Origin: Nitrososphaera sp.
GTDB lineage: Archaea > Thermoproteota > Nitrososphaeria > Nitrososphaerales > Nitrososphaeraceae
Assembly: GCA_025450475.1 (NCBI GenBank)
Contig: JANWHJ010000084.1
Span: 1 to 28,822, forward strand
Direction: 5' to 3'
Length of the DNA stretch: 28,822 bases
Under the pieces are notes generated by a model. That model searched no databases, was not told where the DNA came from, and worked only from the letters and a program-made list of their open reading frames with translations. Positions 8,007-15,414 of this stretch are shown here, one piece after another; within the stretch, counting starts at the first letter, position 1; each line of letters begins with the position of its first letter. Made by a program: the position numbers and the translations under genes.

Positions 8007-9097
8007 GTCCGGCTACTAACCTCCTCTGCTAGCGCGCCTGTCAATATATATCTTGAGCTAGCGAGCGCCCCTGTGTTCTTCACGCCGACTAGAAACATCG
8101 TGCTCTTTAGCTCCGCGAGGACCATGTCGGCGAATGCAAACAGGCTTTCGCGCGATTGCGCGGCGGCGCGCAGGAACGGGTATGCCATTGCGGCCATGTT
8201 GGCGCCAAGCGCGATACATTTTGCAACTTCAAGGCCATTCCGCAGGCCGCCTGACGCAATGAGCGGCAACTTTACTGCCCTGCGTGCCTCTATTAGGCTG
8301 GCGGCTGTTGGGATACCCCAGTCCCAGAACATCTCACCGAGGTGGCGCTTAATGCTATCATTCATGGCCTCCGCACGGAGCTTCTCAACGCCAGCCCAGC
8401 TCGTGCCGCCTGCGCCTGCGACGTTAATTGCGGCAACACCCGCGATCTCTAGCTTTGTCGCGACTTCTTTTGAAATTCCTGCCCCGACTTCCTTGACGAT
8501 CACCGGCACGTCTATAGTCTTCGCAAGATCAGAAATCTTGGCAAGAACACCCTTATACCGCGGCTCGCCCTCTGGCTGCACAAGCTCTTGAAGCGGGTTC
8601 AGGTGCACCACTAGCGCGTTTGCCCTTATCATTTTCACGATCTTTCTTGCTTCGTCTATCGTTAGACCTTTTCCGAGTTGTGCGCCCCCAATATTTGCGA
8701 TCAGGAAAGCGTTTGGTGCATTCTTTCTTGCTATGGAATATGTGGCTGCCAGCTCTTCGCTCTTCAGGCCGGCCCTTTGACTTCCTAAGCCCATGCCAAA
8801 GCCGTACGTTTCTGCTAGCTCACCTAGCCTGCCGTTGATGACGGTGGCTTCGTCAGTGCCGCCAGTCATCGAGTCGATTATTATCGGCGCCTGGAAATTT
8901 TTGCCAAGGAATCTTGCCGAAGTGTCAATGTCGTCATAGTCGAGCTCAGGCAGCGCGTTGTGCACCAGCTTTACGTATTCCAAGTACGTCGAAGTTGTCT
9001 TTGCCTGCACGTCTTTCGTCAGAGGTATATCTATGCCATCCTTCTTGCGTTGCTTGATAATCTCGATGTCAGAAGGGATGTCAGAGGCGTCCGGCAA
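8003..9097 (-). CDS. fni: Isopentenyl-diphosphate delta-isomerase, type 2 (FMN-dependent)
   Basis: The 364-aa TIM-barrel flavoprotein interconverts IPP and DMAPP. It has the type 2 features: an N-terminal RKKDGI segment, DSMTGG near residue 75, SQRAG near 108, HLNPLQE near 170, and the phosphate-binding SGGLRNG loop towards the C-terminus. Type 2 enzymes need reduced FMN, Mg2+ and NAD(P)H. The start is TTG 9097, one base after the ipk stop. A purine-rich stretch at the end of ipk (AAGGGGGGC) may act as its ribosome binding site. It supplies the DMAPP primer for IdsA, encoded next. Confidence 0.94.
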   Translation of the reverse strand: MPDASDIPSDIEIIKQRKKDGIDIPLTKDVQAKTTSTYLEYVKLVHNALPELDYDDIDTSARFLGKNFQAPIIIDSMTGGTDEATVINGRLGELAETYGFGMGLGSQRAGLKSEELAATYSIARKNAPNAFLIANIGGAQLGKGLTIDEARKIVKMIRANALVVHLNPLQELVQPEGEPRYKGVLAKISDLAKTIDVPVIVKEVGAGISKEVATKLEIAGVAAINVAGAGGTSWAGVEKLRAEAMNDSIKRHLGEMFWDWGIPTAASLIEARRAVKLPLIASGGLRNGLEVAKCIALGANMAAMAYPFLRAAAQSRESLFAFADMVLAELKSTMFLVGVKNTGALASSRYILTGALAEEVSSRT

Positions 9098-9098
9098 T

Positions 9099-9875
9099 CT
9101 ATCTCTTGCCCCCCTTTACAACTGTCCCTGTTCTTAGCGTTCCCCCTATGGCTTCTGCAATGCGTTCTGGTACCAGCCCGTTTACCATCAACACGTCCAT
9201 TCCGTGAGATGCAATCTTAAATGCTTCTGTGACCTTTCTCTGCATCCCGCCTGTCACGTCGGCGTCTAACGGCTTCGAAAAGGCGATCGACTTCTTGTCT
9301 CCCAGCCGTATCTCGGTTAACAGTTCTTTGCTCTCCATGTCCTTAAAGATCCCATCGACGTTGGTCGCAAACACCACCCTTGACGGCCGTAGCATTTTTG
9401 CCAGAATAGTCATGAGCGCGTCGCCAGAGAGGATGGAGTATTTCTTGGCCCCCATGTGCACGACGTCACCAAACGTCACGGGCAGTGCCTTTGACCGGGC
9501 CATAGTATGGACTTGTTCTAACTTTGCCGCGATAGGCTTGCGGCCTGTTGTGAACAATGAGGGAGGAATGCCGTACGGGTTAAGCCCTACCCTTATCATT
9601 GAATTGACGATTATCTGGTTGAGCGCGATCATTGATTCGTGGACAACGGAAACTCCGTGCACGTCGTAAGCAGCCGGCTTTGTGTGCATTTCGTACTTCA
9701 TCGACCGGTAGTGTCCGAACGAGCCACCGCCGTGTACGATTATGGCCGGCACATCCACTTGTGCCAAGATGCGCGAAATGTTCTCTATCGCGGCGGCGTT
9801 TGCTGCAAGCGGCTTATCCTTGAACGTGACCACCGAACCGCCGAGCTTTATCAGGGCAAGTTTATGCAATAGCAT
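9099..9875 (-). CDS. ipk: Isopentenyl phosphate kinase
   Basis: The 258-aa amino-acid-kinase-fold enzyme phosphorylates isopentenyl phosphate to IPP, the key step of the archaeal modified mevalonate route. KLGGS at residues 10-14 and HGGGSFGH at 48-55 are the signature. His55, in the GSFGH part, corresponds to the catalytic histidine that distinguishes IPK from other kinases of the fold. A C-terminal TGGM segment (DADVTGGMQRK) completes the ATP and substrate site. ATG 9875 is the first gene of the operon, with a TATA-like element 19-26 bp upstream. The phosphomevalonate decarboxylase or dehydratase genes that would make its substrate are not in this window. Confidence 0.94.
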   Translation of the reverse strand: MLLHKLALIKLGGSVVTFKDKPLAANAAAIENISRILAQVDVPAIIVHGGGSFGHYRSMKYEMHTKPAAYDVHGVSVVHESMIALNQIIVNSMIRVGLNPYGIPPSLFTTGRKPIAAKLEQVHTMARSKALPVTFGDVVHMGAKKYSILSGDALMTILAKMLRPSRVVFATNVDGIFKDMESKELLTEIRLGDKKSIAFSKPLDADVTGGMQRKVTEAFKIASHGMDVLMVNGLVPERIAEAIGGTLRTGTVVKGGKR

Positions 9876-9893
9876 GCGTACTTTTTAGAGTGG

Positions 9894-9901
9894 ATTTAAA
9901 G
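9894..9901 (-). promoter_or_regulatory. TATA-like element of the ipk-fni-idsA-gltX operon
   Basis: CTTTAAAT on the minus strand lies about 22 bp before ATG 9875, so the message is effectively leaderless. It overlaps the last codons of the small upstream frame ending at 9896. Internal gaps of -4 to +3 bp in the operon leave little room for other strong promoters. Confidence 0.6.
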
Positions 9902-10123
9902 TTTGATATGAAAAATGAGGGCGGCGCGCTCCCGCATGTTGTCGTAAGGGAAGCCAGATATCACCGCCATAAGGTTTCGCAAGCTTATTGGCGGCAGAGA
10001 AGCGGCGCTCCGTACAACTCTGACGTTTGTTGTTGACAGCCCTTCTCGCCTGATCATGACTTCGGCCCTTTCATCGTTAGAGTAGGTATCGTCGTTTATC
10101 AGGCCAGCGTATGCTTGGGACAT
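9896..10123 (-). CDS. Possible small protein, 75 aa
   Basis: Unrecognised. The frame opens with ATG 10123 (MSQAYAGLIND); a TTG four codons upstream is also possible. It uses codons like its neighbours, with C or G in most third positions. It is charged in the middle (DERAEVMIRREG) and ends with a helix (SLRNLMAVIS) and a short hydrophobic tail (ALIFHIKL). AATTTTATCG about 30 bp upstream could be its TATA box. Its 3' end overlaps the ipk promoter, which argues for caution. It may be a genuine lineage-specific gene or a remnant. Confidence 0.42.
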   Translation of the reverse strand: MSQAYAGLINDDTYSNDERAEVMIRREGLSTTNVRVVRSAASLPPISLRNLMAVISGFPYDNMRERAALIFHIKL

Positions 10124-10273
10124 TGTGTAAATCAAAACTTCATCCTGTGCGATAAAATTGCTCTCGTCAACGTCTATTTCAGAACCTGGGTGGACTTATG
10201 CCTAAAGCGTAATTTCTGCTGGCTCTGCTTGTTACGGGTGCCTGCAAGCTAAAGAGTCGGTAGCGCTGGAGGC

Positions 10274-10297
10274 AACTTGGAGGATGGCTACCAAGTT
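10274..10297. repeat. Small inverted repeat in the 10.1-10.4 kb gap
   Basis: AACTTGG and CCAAGTT form a perfect 7-bp stem around a 10-base loop. It lies in a ~260-bp gap between two minus-strand genes where no convincing reading frame exists. On the minus strand it lies downstream of the 100-aa gene's stop (10388), so it could be a 3' processing or termination hairpin or part of a small RNA. No T-tract follows directly. The rest of 10124-10387 shows nothing I can name. Confidence 0.3.
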
Positions 10298-10387
10298 TGT
10301 TGTCTTCGACCACCATCATCTTTGCAGGGCCATGCAATAACGCCAACTCAGCAATTCAGCTTCTATGGGGAGGAAATGTAATTACAT

Positions 10388-10690
10388 TCACGCGAAATGG
10401 CTTGGAGGCGATCGCTTGCTCCTGTCGTTCTGAGTTTCGCCCTTCACTTGGCTTTTCGACAGCGTAAACCTTTTGTCGTATGGTATGACGTAGAGTTTGA
10501 CAGAAGTGTTTACAGCATAATGCAGCGAGCCGTCGGGGTTTCTGTAGTTTGTGGCCACTCCGACACGCTCTATCCCTACCTTTACCTTTACTATCGTGCC
10601 GTCTTCGAGCTTGAACGTCACGATGTCGCTTCCAACCGTTGAAAAATCCAACATATTGAATTCGATCTTGTCGGGTTTGCCTTCGCTCAT
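10388..10690 (-). CDS. Conserved hypothetical protein, 100 aa
   Basis: No named family. Residues ~8-75 form a beta-rich domain: FNMLDFST, SDIVTFKLEDGTIVKVKVGIERV, then VNTSVKLYVIPY. This resembles a small barrel. The last 20 residues are basic, serine-rich and probably disordered. Start ATG 10690 is fixed by TATA-like CTTTTATAG 25-33 bp upstream. Between TATA and start lies a 12-bp element (10701-10712) shared exactly with the moxR promoter. The gene is divergent from the TPR protein gene. Pattern and promoter make it a real gene; role unknown. Confidence 0.72.
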   Translation of the reverse strand: MSEGKPDKIEFNMLDFSTVGSDIVTFKLEDGTIVKVKVGIERVGVATNYRNPDGSLHYAVNTSVKLYVIPYDKRFTLSKSQVKGETQNDRSKRSPPSHFA

Positions 10691-10700
10691 GTACGCGGAT

Positions 10701-10712
10701 CATTCGCGGTCA
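10701..10712 (-). promoter_or_regulatory. Candidate operator TGACCGCGAATG (copy 1)
   Basis: TGACCGCGAATG on the minus strand ends exactly 10 bp before ATG 10690, between the TATA-like CTTTTATAG (10715-10723) and the predicted transcription start. The identical 12 bases occur at 22173-22184, again 10 bp before the ATG of moxR. A protein bound here would overlap the polymerase footprint, which suggests a repressor site. That function is inference. Confidence 0.5.
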
Positions 10713-10748
10713 GGCTATAAAAGCCTCATGACCTACCAGCAACATAAT

Positions 10749-10757
10749 CTATTTATC
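10749..10757 (+). promoter_or_regulatory. TATA-like element of the TPR protein gene
   Basis: CTATTTATC lies about 29 bp before ATG 10782. With the minus-strand TATA at 10715-10723 it makes a compact divergent promoter region of about 90 bp. Its placement is the reason for choosing 10782 over upstream in-frame starts. Confidence 0.55.
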
Positions 10758-10781
10758 TGCGAAAGAGGACATGTAATTTTG

Positions 10782-11894
10782 ATGGGCAGATTGTTTGGAA
10801 GGGGAGACAAAGATGCCCCTCCCGAAGACACGAGAGAACCCGACTACAACGACAACGATTTTCAAAAGCAAGACCTCTATAGAAAGGGACTCAACCACAT
10901 GTCGAACGAAAAGTTCCTTGACGCGATAAGGAGCTTTGACCTTGCGCTCAGGTTGGACTCACAATACGTCGACGCGTGGATCAAGAGAGGGTACGCTAAT
11001 TTTCATTTAGGAGAATACTCAGTTTCTATCGCTTCTTACGACAGGGCGTTGCAGACCGACGTTAACAACGCCGAAGCATGGAACCTTAAGGGCCTTGCAT
11101 ACTACAAGATGAAGAATTACGAAAAGGCGATCGAATGCTGTGAAAAGGCGATCGACATCAACCCTAACGACGGCATGTCATGGTACAACAAGGCCTGCTA
11201 CCTTACTCTCAGCGGCAAGATCGATGAAGGCCTTGACGCGCTCAAGAGATCTATAGAGATAGACATCCAGAACGCGAGGAAGGCCGTGCGCGACAGGGAC
11301 TTTGAAAGCGCCCGTGCAGAAGAGGGATTCCGCAGGATCGTCGAAGTGGTCGTGCTCGAGTCTATAAGGCAGGGATATGACTATGTCGGAAAAATTGTGT
11401 GGGTGACAGGCATGGACAAGGTAGAGATTGAGGACGCGCTGATGCGACTTTCCATGAAGGGCCTTGTAATACCCGTGGCCAGGAAGAATTTTACCGGCAA
11501 GGACGAATACTATGAGCTCCCCAAAGAGATAGCCGACAAGATCGGCGTGACAAAGCGCACAGGGCTTTTCAGCAGCAGGCAGATTTCCGCCCCGATGCAG
11601 CAGCTAAAGGACATCAAGGAAGTCCTTGGTCAGGCAAGGGAGTCCATCGAAAAGGGCGATCTTGTTAGTACCTTGCAATACTTTGACGAGCTAGTCAGCC
11701 CTGCAAAGCACGGGAGCGCCATGATGGAACAGTTTTTTGACGCGCACAGGGACATAAGGCTTTACAAGATACGGCTGCAGGACAAGGGTCAGGAGTACCT
11801 TAACGCACACAAATCAGATCTCATCGACCTTGTGACAAGAATAAACCACAGCATCGGAGCTGGAGTCGCCAGTAGGCCACCGGCAAAAGATTAA
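10782..11894 (+). CDS. TPR-repeat protein with C-terminal winged-helix-like domain
   Basis: The protein has 370 aa from ATG 10782 (MGRLFGRGD). The frame is open further upstream, but that part would run through the divergent gene and its promoter. Residues ~30-165 hold four tetratricopeptide repeats with the W/G/Y/A/P spacing (AWIKRGYANFHLGEY, AWNLKGLAYYKMKNYEKAI, SWYNKACYLTLSGK). These form a superhelical protein-binding surface. A ~80-residue section follows (VVLESIRQGYDYVGKIV through LMRLSMKGLVIP) that looks like a winged helix, then a helical tail. There is no membrane segment, although the short glycine/arginine start is unusual. It may be an adaptor that recruits partners to DNA or to another complex. 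The TPR call is firm; the winged helix is probable. Confidence 0.82.
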   Translation: MGRLFGRGDKDAPPEDTREPDYNDNDFQKQDLYRKGLNHMSNEKFLDAIRSFDLALRLDSQYVDAWIKRGYANFHLGEYSVSIASYDRALQTDVNNAEAWNLKGLAYYKMKNYEKAIECCEKAIDINPNDGMSWYNKACYLTLSGKIDEGLDALKRSIEIDIQNARKAVRDRDFESARAEEGFRRIVEVVVLESIRQGYDYVGKIVWVTGMDKVEIEDALMRLSMKGLVIPVARKNFTGKDEYYELPKEIADKIGVTKRTGLFSSRQISAPMQQLKDIKEVLGQARESIEKGDLVSTLQYFDELVSPAKHGSAMMEQFFDAHRDIRLYKIRLQDKGQEYLNAHKSDLIDLVTRINHSIGAGVASRPPAKD

Positions 11895-11922
11895 ATCTTC
11901 ACATTTTATTGCATAGCCTAGT

Positions 11923-12936
11923 ATGAGAGAGATCAGGGTCGTAGTCATAGGTGTGGGCAACGTTGGCTCCACTTTTGTGCGGGGTATTAAATATTACAAG
12001 GGCAAAAATACCATCGGGCTTTGGCACCAGAAAATTGCAGGTCTAAAGCCATCGAACGTTAAGGTGGTTGCCGCTTTTGATATTGATCCCGTCAAAGTGG
12101 GGAAGAGCCTGTCTCAGGTTGCGACGCAAGGAACAAATTATCATTCTTCAAGCGATTCAAAGGTCACAGTCAGCCCTGGTATCTTGGTTGACAATAACAG
12201 CAAGATAGGAAGTCCTGTCAAGACATCTGTCGGCGAGTTTGCTAAGGCATTGAAGAAATCTGCCGCGGAAGTTGTCTTGAACCTCATTTCGTCAGGGAAT
12301 GATAGGACCTCGCTCGAATACGCCAAGGTGGCGCTCGCAGAGCGCGCTTCGTTTGTTAACGCGACGCCGGCAAAGATCGCGACCAATCACACCCTTGCAA
12401 AGAAATTTGCAGCATGCAAGCTGGTGCTTGCAGGCGACGACCTGCTAAGCCAGTTTGGAGGCACTGCTTTCCATAAGGGCATGATTGACTTTATGGTGGA
12501 GCGTGGTGTGCATATCAACAAGAGTTATCAGCTTGACGTAGGCGGCAGCGCAGAGACAAAAAATACGATGGACGAACGCATTAGGATGCTCAAGCGTGGT
12601 ATGAAGACTGGCTCGATAGGCATGGAGGCTCCCTACAAGTTCGAGTCAGTAGCGGGAACAACGGAGTACACTGACTTTCTTGGCGACTCGCGCAACAGCT
12701 ACTACTGGATGTCAAGCGAAGGGTTTCTTGGTAGCAACATCACGATGGACCTGATGCTAAGGACAAATGACGGGGCTAACGCCGGCAACGTATTGCTGGA
12801 TGTCGTCCGGGCTTCGGCCAAGAAGGCGAAGCCAGCCAAGGCGTCAGAAGTGATCAGCGCATACGGCTTCAAGAGCCCGCCAAAGCAGTTCAAGATCAGA
12901 GAAGCCTTTGCCAATTTCGACCGCATGTTCGCCTAG
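11923..12936 (+). CDS. ino1: Myo-inositol-1-phosphate synthase
   Basis: The 337-aa NAD-dependent enzyme converts glucose 6-phosphate to 1L-myo-inositol 1-phosphate, which archaea use for inositol phospholipid headgroups. The Rossmann start VIGVGNVGS is at residues 8-16. The catalytic part has NATPAKIA, AGDDLLSQFGGTAFHKG near residue 175 and YQLDVGGSAETKNT. Late motifs SEGFLGSNITMDLML and NAGNVLLDVVRA are typical of the prokaryotic short form. The length matches archaeal and actinobacterial versions, not the ~500-aa eukaryotic one. ATG 11923 follows the TPR gene by 28 bp, with a TATA-like GATTAAATC about 28 bp upstream, so it can be transcribed alone. Confidence 0.93.
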   Translation: MREIRVVVIGVGNVGSTFVRGIKYYKGKNTIGLWHQKIAGLKPSNVKVVAAFDIDPVKVGKSLSQVATQGTNYHSSSDSKVTVSPGILVDNNSKIGSPVKTSVGEFAKALKKSAAEVVLNLISSGNDRTSLEYAKVALAERASFVNATPAKIATNHTLAKKFAACKLVLAGDDLLSQFGGTAFHKGMIDFMVERGVHINKSYQLDVGGSAETKNTMDERIRMLKRGMKTGSIGMEAPYKFESVAGTTEYTDFLGDSRNSYYWMSSEGFLGSNITMDLMLRTNDGANAGNVLLDVVRASAKKAKPAKASEVISAYGFKSPPKQFKIREAFANFDRMFA

Positions 12937-13011
12937 CTGATAATCTGCTAATCGTGTTATCTTGTACTTCAAATTTTTTAGTCACTTCCTCCATTATGAT
13001 ATAGAGATGCC

Positions 13012-13425
13012 TTGAAAGAATCGATTGTCTCCTTTAGAAGGAGGTTGAAGACAGACAGGAGCTTAGCTTTTCTACGAGAAGAGGTGATTTACTTTGAGCA
13101 TAGGCAAAGGGATCTTAATGTTCTGAAACGGCCTATATTGGGTGAAGAAAACTATGACGTAAAAATCGCAGAATACCAATCTAGAAGAAAGGACATAGAA
13201 GCCGGTCTTGATAGAGTATTCAAAGACATCAATTCTCTTGCCAAGGACGTTCTCAAGGATCGGTACCCAACCGTAAGAAGGGAAAACCGCGCACTGATGA
13301 TAAGATTGTTGCACGATTTACTCGGTGATGAGCCGATATTCAACACAAAGGAAGATTGGGACTACCTATATTTCAGAAGGGATAGACCAGAATATGACCC
13401 AAGAAATCCGTCCAGACAATTCTGA
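13012..13425 (+). CDS. Hypothetical protein, 137 aa, accessory-looking
   Basis: Unrecognised. A highly charged, mostly helical protein: basic N-terminus (FRRRLKTDRS), a long helix at ~45-80 that may be a coiled coil, and an acidic then arginine-rich C-terminus (DYLYFRRDRPEYDPRN). No signal or membrane segment. The only usable start is TTG 13012, because ATG 13007 is in another frame that stops at once and a stop lies upstream. Base composition is more A/T-rich than the housekeeping genes on either side. Together with the broken cupredoxin next to it, this suggests an accessory patch between ino1 and thi4. Whether it is expressed is uncertain. Confidence 0.5.
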   Translation: MKESIVSFRRRLKTDRSLAFLREEVIYFEHRQRDLNVLKRPILGEENYDVKIAEYQSRRKDIEAGLDRVFKDINSLAKDVLKDRYPTVRRENRALMIRLLHDLLGDEPIFNTKEDWDYLYFRRDRPEYDPRNPSRQF

Positions 13426-13557
13426 CCAAGCAGAGCCCATGATGTGCCAGAGGGTTAGATGAGTCCTATCCGTTTCCTAGCCGAGTTGTCAATTATATCC
13501 TCGAAGAGATTGAAAGAAGTTGCAAACGCAAGGCGGGCAACGAATGTGTTCGAACGG

Positions 13558-14436
13558 TTATGAAGACGCCACTACTATCATCGTTCCCCTCATTCCTTCT
13601 TCTGAGTGGATTGTACATCAATAGTTAAAAACTCCCGCTTTTTCAAAGCGATACTGCCAAGATGTACCCGGTTTAACAAAGCCGCTATCTAGTGCTATTA
13701 CAGAAGCCGAATCCTCGCTGGCAACAATGCCTGTGTCATCATTTGTCGTATTATTCGGAACAAAGCCTGGTCCTTTCTCGATATCCAATGTCGCGGTCAG
13801 ATTCAATATACCGACTACATTATGAGGTAAAGGTGAGGTATTTAGCCATTTGATAGTTTAACCGGCATCCACTATCATCGCATTTGGCACAAACATGTTG
13901 ACATCTAGACGCACAAGATTTGTCTTGGCAATGGCTTGAATGATGCGGTCTGCCTGTTGGGTAATCTGTGTAACTTGACCAATATCGATATCGAGAAGGA
14001 CATGCCAGATTTGTTGAAAAGACTGAATCTTGTGATTTGCGATCTCGGCAGAATTCTTTGGCTCCGAATAAGACGCCCCGTTCACATCTTGCCAGTTTGC
14101 TGTGATTATCTCTTGCCCCGCTGAGCTATGATGTAGCTCCCCACTTTGTCTGTCTTGAATGACTATGGGCTGCACCGCCGCGATGGTCACGGCTGCCTTT
14201 CTGTCTGCGCTCTCTGAGAATTTGCTTAACTTCAGGAGCCCTCTGAACAATTTCGATTCCAGTGTCGGCTCTTGAATCACTTTCATTTCAGACGGTATAG
14301 AGACTTCGGTAAGGGGACGAAATTCCTTCGCCCTCTCCTCTGGGAGAACCCCTGATGTTATCAGAACTGCTCCGACTAGTAGAAACCCGCCAATAGCGGC
14401 AAAAAGAGGAAGCAATGCCCTTATCTTATTTCGCAC
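13558..14436 (-). pseudogene. Membrane-anchored cupredoxin (blue copper protein) interrupted by two in-frame stops
   Basis: One minus-strand frame runs from GTG 14436 to TAA 13558-13560, broken only by TAA at 13858-13860 and TGA at 13618-13620, with no frameshift. The first 192 codons encode a signal anchor (LLPLFAAIGGFLLVGAVLI), an unrecognised extracellular region, and the start of a cupredoxin (VNMFVPNAMIVDAG). After the TAA, the fold continues as TIKWLNTSPLPHNVVG. After the TGA it reads CTIHSEEGMRGTMIVV. All four type 1 copper ligands survive: His 13822-13824, Cys 13615-13617, His 13606-13608 and Met 13591-13593, in the plastocyanin spacing C-x2-H-x4-M. Such proteins carry electrons outside the cell in ammonia-oxidising archaea. 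It is probably a recent pseudogene; sequencing errors or readthrough are alternatives. As it stands, the translated product would be a truncated 192-aa anchor protein without copper. Confidence 0.78.
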
Positions 14437-14569
14437 TTATTGGGTTCATTACTAATAGCATTGTAAGCTATATTATCATACTGGAAATCCAAAATCTAGA
14501 AGAAATATTAGAATTGTTTTGCGCTGCAGCAGAGTAGACTATTAATATCCACCACAGCGGATACCTCAT

Positions 14570-15382
14570 ATGGCAAAAATATTCGCAGACGTGAGCGAAA
14601 AAGAGATCACAAGAACTATTGCAGACATGTTCAACGAAACAATTAGAGAGTATGTCGATTCTGACGTCATTATCATAGGCGGCGGCCCGGCCGGCCTTAC
14701 CGCGGGAAGGGACCTAGCAAGGGCTGGCGTTCGCACGCTCATTATTGAACAAAATAACTATATCGGCGGCGGCTACTGGGTCGGCGGCTACATGATGAAC
14801 CCGGTGACGGTCAGGGCGCCGGCACAGAAAGTGTGGGACGAACTGGGTGTGCAGTATAGAAAGATAAGCGACGGACTCTATGCTACGTGGGGTCCGAACG
14901 CGTGCAGTAAGTCGATTAGCGCGGCGTGCGACGCAGGCGTGCGCTTCTTGCAGCTAACAAAGTTTGACGACCTTGTGCTAAAAAACAAGCGCGTCGGAGG
15001 AGTGGTGGTCAATTGGATGCCAGTATCGGCACTACCAAGGAATATCACATGCGTAGATCCAGTGGCTTTAGAAAGCAAATTGGTGATCGATGCATCAGGC
15101 CATGACTCTGTCGCGGTAAGGCGTTTGATGGACAGGGGTTATGTAAAGTGGAAGGGCATGGACCCGATGTGGGTCGAAGGTAGCGAAGATTCGGTAGTCA
15201 ATTTTACCGGCGAAGTCTTCCCTGGCCTCATTGCTGCAGGTATGTCAGTCACCGAGACGCACGGGCTGCCTCGAATGGGCCCTACATTTGGGGCAATGCT
15301 TTTGTCAGGCAAGAAGGCGGCCGAAGTGGCCCTCGGTAAGCTGAAAGAGATGCCAAACCCACCAAAGATCAAGGCCAAATAA
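14570..15382 (+). CDS. thi4: Thi4-family thiazole synthase (thiamin biosynthesis)
   Basis: The 270-aa FAD/NAD-fold protein makes the adenylated thiazole precursor of thiamin from NAD and glycine. The dinucleotide motif GGGPAG is at residues 37-42, followed by IIEQNNYIGGGYWVGG at ~58-73. In NITCVDP at 158-164, Cys161 directly precedes V-D-P. This is where the yeast suicide enzyme has the cysteine that donates its own sulfur and methanococcal enzymes have histidine. The end holds GHDSVAV and TETHGLPRMGPTFGAM. ATG 14570 follows a TATA-like CTATTAATATC ~27 bp upstream. The leader is too short for a TPP riboswitch. It is a single-gene unit. Confidence 0.92.
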   Translation: MAKIFADVSEKEITRTIADMFNETIREYVDSDVIIIGGGPAGLTAGRDLARAGVRTLIIEQNNYIGGGYWVGGYMMNPVTVRAPAQKVWDELGVQYRKISDGLYATWGPNACSKSISAACDAGVRFLQLTKFDDLVLKNKRVGGVVVNWMPVSALPRNITCVDPVALESKLVIDASGHDSVAVRRLMDRGYVKWKGMDPMWVEGSEDSVVNFTGEVFPGLIAAGMSVTETHGLPRMGPTFGAMLLSGKKAAEVALGKLKEMPNPPKIKAK

Positions 15383-15383
15383 C

Positions 15384-15408
15384 CTTTTATTTTCAGTTTT
15401 TTCCTTCC
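15384..15408 (+). terminator. T-rich tract after thi4
   Basis: The run TTTTATTTTCAGTTTTTTCC begins 4 bases after the thi4 stop, and archaeal RNA polymerase stops at such pyrimidine/T tracts without a hairpin. The left part, CTTTTATTTTC, also sits ~25-30 bp before ATG 15415, so it may double as the next gene's TATA region. Evidence is composition only. Confidence 0.4.
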
Positions 15409-15414
15409 TTCTTG

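Noticed and set aside
10551..10781. N-terminal 77-codon extension of the TPR protein frame
   Set aside because: It runs antisense through the 100-aa gene and its promoter, and a well-placed TATA-like element precedes ATG 10782.
13459..13562. A 34-codon plus-strand frame (MSPIRFLAELS) in the gap after the 137-aa gene
   Set aside because: Too short, no promoter or recognisable motif, and it runs into the end of the cupredoxin pseudogene.
13618..13620. The TGA in the cupredoxin as a selenocysteine or recoded codon
   Set aside because: No SECIS-like structure is apparent, selenocysteine machinery is not expected in this group, and a second stop (TAA) breaks the same frame, so loss or error is simpler.
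14461..14569. A TPP riboswitch before thi4
   Set aside because: The TATA-like element sits ~27 bp before the ATG, leaving no room for a leader RNA, and no TPP-box sequence is seen.
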